Positions 57,814 through 64,000 of a stretch of 64,000 nucleotides of DNA are shown here, one piece after another (position 1 is the stretch's first letter; each line of letters opens with the position of its first letter). The DNA lies in NCBI GenBank assembly GCA_964017145.1, contig OZ024851.1, positions 3,430,179-3,494,178 of the forward strand, written 5' to 3'. Both the position numbers and the translations under genes were made by a program. The DNA comes from Agrocybe praecox. Its lineage: Eukaryota > Basidiomycota > Agaricomycetes > Agaricales > Agrocybaceae. The notes beneath the pieces are model-generated. The model was given only the letters and a program-made list of their open reading frames with translations. It made no database searches and had not been told where the DNA came from.

Positions 57814-58934
57814 TTATGCTACGCCACTGAAGGCTTCGTTGTCTGAAATACAGTCCAACTCATCGGAGTCATACTCATCCCCAGGAACATCCTGTAGAAT
57901 ACCGATTGTCTGTTGAATGAGGTCCAAGTCATCCTCAGTCTAAGTATAAGCCAAGGTCAGAAGTTACCGAAACATCAAAGACAGAAATGACGAGCCTCGG
58001 GATCCACATCCTCCTCTACAGCAGTCGCAAGTAAAGTAGTCTTCATCTGCTTCACCTCTCTGTCTATGAGATAAAATCTCTGGTTGGCAACGTCCGTATC
58101 GAAGCGAATATAATTTGACCAGAAGCCCTCGACGGGCATAGCATCTTCAGCATTGTTGTGGCATATTTCCATGTAATTTTTGCCGATGTTTTTATACCTT
58201 TTAAATTCATTACCCTGTCCCACAGGTTGAGTCCCAGATTTGGCTTTCTCCTCGGCCTCTTCCAAGTTAAAGAGAACGTCTTTGTCATCTGCTACTACAT
58301 ATGATTCACGTCTTGCAAATTTGAAGCAGAACCATTCTCCAACAGCAGCGATGAGGATATAGCGGTCACTTTTGTATGACGCTTCGGCAAAGGCCAAAGT
58401 GACATCCTTTTCGAGATCCTCCTTGGCCTCTTCCATATAGCCAAACAATCCACGCCGAAATATCTGCATCGTGGTCGCTCTACGAGTCGGCGGGCGTTTG
58501 ACTTCGCCAAAACCAAAGGGACCTCCAGAACACATCTTCAATGTGGGCCATAGGCTAAAATTCTTTGGAAAATTGTCGGGTCTCAAGTCAGACATGGACG
58601 CTCGGAGCATGATGCGAGTGGCTATGAAGGTAAAATCGGGACGCCGGTCCCTTGAGGTGCCAAATTCGGTCTGCATGGATAAATGTACATGGCGGGGATC
58701 CACCTGCAAGTCTTCTGGGGATTTGTAAATAGTGTGTTGAGGAGCGCACAGTATTTCGTCGTCGTCGAAGTCGAACATGGCAGTAAAAACCTTGCCCCAG
58801 AAGATGTAGAATGGGTCTTCCAGACGCCTTGGGTTCATTTGTCTGGAATAGGCGTAGACAAATGACCGAATCAGGGTTCGCATGGCTTTTGTGTCTCGTA
58901 AACCTGGGAGGATGAAAGTGGAATGCGACTCCAT
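57814..58934 (-). CDS. PD-(D/E)XK nuclease-like protein
   Basis: Start ATG 58934 (MESHSTFILPGLRDTK); a longer frame to 59030 uses TTG. A likely 5'UTR intron precedes the ATG. The core shows RRPDFTF (D100), a long loop, then FGFGEVKRPP (E144, K146), followed by an amphipathic helix (EEAKEDLEKDVTLAFAEA) and a strand with ILIAAVGEWFCF. This D...ExK order is the restriction-endonuclease-like active-site layout found in a family of uncharacterised agaric proteins. Exon 1 ends at 57996; a 56-bp intron starting with GC (GAG/GCTCGT) and ending ACTTAG joins an acidic tail ending SDNEAFSGVA (stop at 57814), total about 354 aa. Without splicing it would stop at 57975. Nuclease activity is inferred from the motif only. 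Confidence 0.65.
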
Positions 58935-59253
58935 CTTAGGAGATATAATGCCAGTGGTGAAGAGCCAGACGGGAGGGGCACAGAAGCGAATATCACAAAG
59001 TTTGAGTTTGAGAACTTTATACCTTTCCAAGTTTGCTACTGGGACGACACTCTGAGAAAGAATATCAATCTTCGACGTTCAGCTGGAACAATCGTAACTG
59101 ATGGACATCTGCCCACTGCGGAAACCGGACAGATCCGAACAGCAAATGCTTAATCACGTGACATGTTGATTCTCTCTTAAGAGCCTGAACGCCATCTCGC
59201 TCATCTTTACAACATCCCGCAGTCTTACTGTCCTCGCGAAGTTAACATCCAAT

Positions 59254-59685
59254 GTGAGTCTTCTCTGCTGCAGATGCTACGCCGATGGCTCACGTCTATG
59301 TAACTTTAGGAGCTCCGAAGAGCAACCACAAGTTGAGGAGCAGGCTTTGTGGAAGCGCGGGGGTCCTGTTCCTGAGAAGGTGTTCGGATTCATCTTTAGT
59401 CACAACCGCAAACTTGCTTGGGCGAATAAGCACGACATTGCGCCTGAACAACCGGAATATATTCGAGTTCAAATAGCTTGGAAGGCGATAGCGAAAAAGC
59501 TCCCAACTGGGCACCGACGCGTGGCACTCGTTCACGACCGTAAATCTCCTGTAATCTGCCTCGTCATTGCCAACAACAAAACCGAGAAAGAGATGGCGAA
59601 AACGAAAGATCAGGCGCTTATCAAGGTGTTTCAGGAAGTAGTAGGGGAGGAGAGACAGCCGCAGTGGTTCCACCAAACCTTCTGA
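59254..59685 (+). CDS. Small uncharacterised protein, N-terminus unresolved
   Basis: An open frame with strong protein-like character: EEQALWKRGGPVPEKVFGFI, PEYIRVQIAWKAIAKKLPTG, RRVALVHDRKSPVICLVIAN, NKTEKEMAKTKDQALIKVFQ and a C-terminal QPQWFHQTF. It has no ATG near its start; the codon at 59254 is GTG within an ATGTGAGT context that may be a splice donor, so the first exon must be joined by an intron I could not place. Looks like a one-domain alpha/beta protein of about 120 aa. No family recognised. It starts about 320 bp from the divergent nuclease-like gene, so the two may share a promoter region. Confidence 0.5.
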   Translation: MSLLCCRCYADGSRLCNFRSSEEQPQVEEQALWKRGGPVPEKVFGFIFSHNRKLAWANKHDIAPEQPEYIRVQIAWKAIAKKLPTGHRRVALVHDRKSPVICLVIANNKTEKEMAKTKDQALIKVFQEVVGEERQPQWFHQTF

Positions 59686-62600
59686 GTGTTACCCACACCT
59701 TCCTGCATCATGGCATTATAAACACATTCATCCATTTCGTTGACTAGCAAGCGACCTGTAAAATTTGTAACTCTATTTACCATACTCGTTAACTAACACG
59801 AGAATACGATCGCTCAGAGTTAGGCTTCCATCTTCCTTGTTCAAATCCAGACGGCGAACCTTGTGGCATGAATGGGGCTTTCGTCAAAGTTTTTTCTCCG
59901 GGGTCCGAGTGCAAGGCTGTGTTTTTCAGCCTCCAACCTTGACAATCCAAATCCTTGCAATTTTTTGTTCTGCTCCCGCAAAGATAACGTCAAATGCCAA
60001 TCTTTGCGTTATGACTTCCAGTGCTAAAAGGATGACAGTAGTGATTGTAAGAAAAAACTCCAACAACATCCGAGGGGGCTTGAGACGAACGCGTTACCCG
60101 ACTGTTAGGAGTGAACGACGCATCATACTCATGAGAAACGATTCCCTTTGTTGTAGCAGTGAAACTTGGTTTACGTTTTGGCTGTCCTTGCTCTCCCTTA
60201 GCGTGCTCGAGGGACGATAAACCGGTTGAAATTTGTGTGTACTTCGGGGGTTGCTTTTCCCAGGTGACCACCAGTAACTGATGGCAATACGAATACGACA
60301 ACGACAACGACATTCTTCGTTACAACCCCGACTAGCCTGCGCCATTCTCCGTGCCGGCGTGCTTATCATCATTGTCCCCCATTGCCCAAGAGCTGCTCTC
60401 CTTCATGTCCCACACAGATTTACTCACCTCCATTCCAGCCGCGATGACGCAGACCACGTGTACTCCTGCGGACGGGCTGTTGCCTCATATACTTGCTGCA
60501 TATACTCGAGTGCACAAGTACCCTCCTACGACGCGGATGAGAGAGAGACATAATGACAGAGAAAACCAGAGAGAATGGGAAAGAGTGACAGGAATGGCGG
60601 TGTCAATGGTGCAGATTGTCGTGGGTGGAAAGGCAAAGGCGATGAAGGCGGTGTGGGTGCGCATGGAAGGACCATCTCTTCTGTATTCTGTCCACGCCAC
60701 TTTTTCATTCTTTCCTTTCTTTGCTATCTCATTTCCATTTGTGTTTCTATTTTCGTTTTCATTTCGTCCCATTTTCCTCCTCCCTCCCTCCCTTCCTTCG
60801 TTCTTTTCTCTATCCTTTCTTTTCTTTTCCTCTTTTAGTCTCGTTTAGCTTCATTCTCTAACCTCGCTACCCTCGGAAACCTAGTATTATTCTATTGCTC
60901 GATTGCGAACCTAATATAACTCTGAGGTTACAATGTTTTAAATCAGCGTGGTATATTTAACCCTAATGCTCTAATAATTCCTATACTGATTGTCCCAGTA
61001 GGAAATGTCCAGCGTTATAATAACCTTCCATATAAAACTGTCTTAACATTGTTAACATATTAAGCCGTCGGGGTGAGGTGTCATTCATCTAAAAATAGCG
61101 GTTCTATCTGCTCGTTTTATTTCCTTGGAATGCTAAAATAAATCATACATTCTGTGTAGCTGGATACATGTACTTAGGAATCGAGATATGCGAGTATTCA
61201 AAGTATTTAATATGGCCCAAATCACTCTGCAAGAAGTCGTAGCTTCTTCTCAGTCGATGCTGAGTGGTTCTGACTTTAGCGAACTGCGCTCTGACCCCGA
61301 TAACTTCTGGCATAAACTGGACCGAGTGCGTGCGTTTCTTTGCTAATCTACGGGATCGTTAAGTTGGCCTAAAGTTAAATAGTACGTGAGTGAATCTGAC
61401 CTTGGCGGTTCTGAGACGCACGGATATACGACCTGAAAACGCGGGATCATTGATGACAATTGGTGCGTTCTAAAGAGCGAACGCAATGTTAAGGTTTCAT
61501 AATTTATAATAAACGGCCCAGAGATAGATAAAATGGGTTGCATACCTCAACAATGTCACCACAACCCCTCTCCGCATTGTTTGAGATGGATACAATGTCG
61601 TTCCATCTGTTCGCAAAACAGCGCATATCATGTGTTCGACAAGTATTCGAGAGGTGCTGGGAAGAGCGTTCATGCGCTTGCCGTGTTCGTGATATTGGCG
61701 GAGAGTTTTAGGTTTATCTTGGGGGTGGTGGTGTAGACGAAAGTGGTAGATAGGGAAGAGGATCTTGCTGAATGTATCGATCTACGTGTCTGGTTGTGAT
61801 ATTGGAGACTGATATTCGAGAGTTGAACATCGAAGAGGGCTTGGGAGCTGGCGAATGATATGGCGACACAAAAAGTCACAAAAGAAGAAGACACGATTGT
61901 CCAGTGCAAGTGGTGGCGACAACTTGAAGCAGGAGGGGGGCTTGTGTATCGCTGACACTTTTAAACGGTAGTGTCGCTAAACGTAGGGTTCACTTTAAGG
62001 GTCTCGGGCAAGAAAAGCGCATCTCCTGATAGGCTGTGGATCATACTGTGTATGATGATGACTCTGTGAAATCGAGCGTAGTTGGAGCACTATAAAAGTA
62101 ACTTGTGCGAAGCCGTTAAGACGAAAAGTCGGACTGCACCAACTGTCCGCTTGAAAGATCTGCGGAATTCGTCAGCCGCAGTTTGCGGACACTTGTAACC
62201 CATTACTCAATAGGTAGCCTTGGCTCGGGCGCTTAAGTAAAATGGTGAAAGTATTGTTGATTACACTCCTTGGTTCTCCGTCCGTCGGTTCTTAAAATTG
62301 TATATATATTCATAGTATGCAGCTCAATATATTATAGGATATGCACTATGGTTGTAAATATGTATGAAAGTCAGTACTGATTTTGGATTGCGTCGCACAT
62401 GAATAGAAGGTAACGCACTCCGGAGTAGTATATTCCAAAACAAACGAACTTGAGAGTCATCAAAGTAACTAACATTACGTATCGTTGTCCACTAATGGTC
62501 TAATACCATTTAAATTGGTCTAGATACTCTTCTAAGTCGTCGCGTTTATTTCGAAGGTTTAGTGCTAGCCGTTCGACGAAACGCAGGTTGGACTCGACTG

Positions 62601-62720
62601 CTTTAAGTTTGCGTTTAGCCATAATCTTCATCTTCCAATCATCATGTGCCCTCGTTGGATCACTGTCGGAAACGTTCTGTTTGGATAGGTTCCGTGTACG
62701 TGTTGCGTGCGACGGTAGGG
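59686..62720. other. Subtelomeric spacer, mostly without genes
   Basis: Contains a pyrimidine tract (60690-60840), several overlapping short frames without start support, and AT-rich sequence from 60.9 kb. Apart from the small frame at 61212-61346, nothing is supported. Confidence 0.4.
61212..61346 (+). CDS. Possible 44-aa ORF or first exon
   Basis: ATG 61212 opens MAQITLQEVVASSQSMLSGS then DFSELRSDPDNFWHKLDR, an amphipathic, protein-like composition, and stops at 61344-61346. A donor-like GTGCGTGC follows DR, so it may be the first exon of a gene whose next exon was not found. No homologue recognised. Confidence 0.25.
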   Translation: MAQITLQEVVASSQSMLSGSDFSELRSDPDNFWHKLDRVRAFLC

Positions 62721-63109
62721 CTGTTCGAACGAAGCGCCGAAGTGAGGCCGTAGGCCGAACGAAGGTGCTGAGTGAGAAAGGACAAAGGTGTAGTAGGGAA
62801 TTCTACTGCACGACCTTTTCGCTTTTATAGCTCTTCAGGTCCTATATTTCTCGATAGCTCGATCGGGTTAGATCTGTTAACCATCGCGCTTACCGATCTC
62901 ATTGGTAAGTCTGATTACGATGTTCTATAACAATTAGTAGCTGTGAAGTCTTACATCCCGCGGGATCGCTGACCAATAATCGGCCAGAAGCACGATATCA
63001 ATCAGCGAAGTGCCGCAGTATCAGTAAGCTGTCAGTTCCAGCGACAACGACCAAAGTAGATCGATGGATATAAATACTTAGTGTAGTGGCCTAATGCGGA
63101 AGGTAAGGG
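62721..63109. repeat. Subtelomeric 389-bp repeat, unit 1
   Basis: Starts at TGTTCGAACGAAGCGCCG and ends at GCGGAAGGTAAGGG. Nearly identical to the next unit, with a few substitutions and 1-bp indels. Contains a near-palindrome around GGGAATTCTACTGCAC and the repeated phrase AACGAAG...GCCG. Confidence 0.9.
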
Positions 63110-63497
63110 TTGTTCGAACGAAGCGCCGAAGTGAGGCTGTAGGCCGAACGAAGGTGCTGAGTGAGAAAGGACGAAGGTGTAGTAGGGAATTCTACTGCAC
63201 GACCTTTTCGCTTTTATAGCTCTTCAGGTCCTATATTTCTCGATAGCTAGATCGGTTAGATCTGTTAACCATCGCGCTTACCGATCTCATTGGTAAGTCT
63301 GATTACGATGTTCTATAACAATTAGTAGCTGTGAAGTCTTACATCCCGCGGGATCGCTGACGAATCGCGGCCAGAAGCACAACAATCAGTCAGCGAAACG
63401 CCGCAGCATCAGTAAGCTGTCAGTTCCAGCGACAACGACCAAAGTAGATCGATGGATATAAATACTTAGCGTAGTGGCCTAATGCGGAAGGTAAGGG
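63110..63497. repeat. Subtelomeric 389-bp repeat, unit 2
   Basis: Second tandem unit, 388 bp, directly following unit 1. Differences include CGAATCGCGG versus CCAATAATCGG near 63361 and small changes near 63380-63400. Confidence 0.9.
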
Positions 63498-63564
63498 ATT
63501 ACGTAATGATGGGCGCTTGTTACGCGCTTATGTAATCCGCAGTATAGCGCCAACTCGACGCTAT

Positions 63565-63690
63565 TATTATACCTACGCTTAGGTTAGGTTCGGGTTAGAG
63601 GTTAGGCTACCGAACCGATCGATAAGTAGTTAGCTACTGTATTTCCGATTAAGGAATCGACTTACGTTAGAGTTAGAGTTAGGAAAGCGT
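63565..63690. repeat. Degenerate telomere-like sequence
   Basis: Runs such as CTTAGGTTAGGTTCGGGTTAG (split here by variants) near 63578-63600 and GTTAGAGTTAGAGTTAGG near 63665-63683 are imperfect TTAGGG-type units, either old telomere tracts or telomere-proximal sequence. Confidence 0.55.
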
Positions 63691-63876
63691 TTTTCCGATA
63701 GATTAGTTTTCTCTAAAGCGAACTTGTTATGTTCAGACTGGATTTTGCTAAGGCTATAATCAGTAAAGATAACCAGTCAATTACGAAAGTCCTTTTGTTA
63801 TATAATTAAATAACTTAGGGATTTATTTGTTAAACGCAAAAGGCGTTACTAGGATAATGTGGGTTAGGGTTAGGGT

Positions 63877-63903
63877 TGGTTGAACGAAGCGCCGAAGTGA
63901 GGC
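63877..63903. repeat. Fragment of the 389-bp repeat at the telomere junction
   Basis: GAACGAAGCGCCGAAGTGAG matches the beginning of the subtelomeric unit (62727 onward) and lies between a short TTAGGG tract (63861-63876) and the terminal telomere array. Confidence 0.8.
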
Positions 63904-64000
63904 TTAGGGTTAGGGTTAGGGTTAGGGTTAGGGTTAGGGTTAGGGTTAGGGTTAGGGTTAGGGTTAGGGTTAGGGTTAGGGTTAGGGTTAGGGTTAGGGT
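63904..64000 (+). repeat. Telomere, (TTAGGG)n
   Basis: About 16 perfect TTAGGG units to the end of the window, G-rich strand 5'->3' outward, marking the right end of a chromosome. Confidence 0.98.

Noticed and set aside
59837..60848. Overlapping frames of 90-165 codons at 59.8-60.8 kb
   Set aside because: Overlap each other on both strands, rich in Ser/Phe from a pyrimidine tract, and show no recognisable domain.
61670..61909. Possible secreted protein on the minus strand
   Set aside because: The frame starts with TTG and no upstream ATG was found; the apparent signal peptide is probably chance.

Overview
The window is the right end of a fungal chromosome. It finishes in about 16 TTAGGG repeats running 5'->3' off the edge (63904-64000). 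Short introns of roughly 40-70 bp, families such as DUF6533 7TM proteins, DUF6699, DUF3602/PAR32 and tetraspanins, and agaric-type F-box and PD-(D/E)XK-like proteins point to a basidiomycete, most likely an Agaricomycete. No species can be named from sequence alone.

Layout. 1-700 is a decayed inverted copy of the 5' end and promoter of the FHA gene found at 34.7 kb. 789-1589 is a single-exon nuclease-like protein. 2.2-15.4 kb is a tandem array of five minus-strand DUF6533-type membrane protein genes, every one with a 33-nt second exon; two relatives lie at 46.1-47.8 kb (minus) and 54.7-56.5 kb (plus). 16.5-17.2 kb is a DUF6699 gene. 17.5-20.5 kb is rich in small elements: an 817-bp CACTA-like element, and an inverted-repeat region holding a tRNA-like unit. 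21.4-22.6 kb is a tetraspanin. 23.1-25.6 kb is a second type of 7TM gene split by a 1,252-bp element with long terminal inverted repeats. 25.9-26.9 kb is a degenerate Arf-like GTPase. 27.6-28.9 kb is a complete five-exon ERG6 sterol methyltransferase. 29.7-30.8 kb is a disordered protein. 31.3-33.2 kb and 43.7-45.6 kb are two essentially identical 1,900-bp inverted-repeat elements in opposite orientation, each with a perfect 7-bp target duplication. Between them lie a 620-bp TA-flanked MITE, the 1,128-aa FHA/coiled-coil/tail-anchor protein (STRIPAK SLMAP/HAM-4 type), an F-box gene and a decayed berberine-bridge-type FAD oxidase. 48-51 kb shows no recognisable gene. 51.7-52.65 kb is a DUF3602/PAR32-like gene. 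57.8-58.9 kb is a PD-(D/E)XK-like protein and 59.25-59.69 kb a small conserved-looking protein. 62.7-63.5 kb carries two tandem copies of a 389-bp subtelomeric repeat, and a 27-bp piece of the same repeat abuts the telomere.

How the parts fit together. The genes do not form a pathway. Housekeeping-type genes (ERG6, FHA, PAR32-like, tetraspanin) sit among expanded, fast-changing membrane-protein families, pseudogenes and non-autonomous transposons, as expected for a fungal subtelomere. The clearest new material is the set of unnamed non-autonomous elements with subterminal repeat arrays, one of which has visibly disrupted a host gene, and the DUF6533 array. Exon boundaries were read by eye from splice signals, frame continuity and paralogue comparison; none is backed by transcripts.
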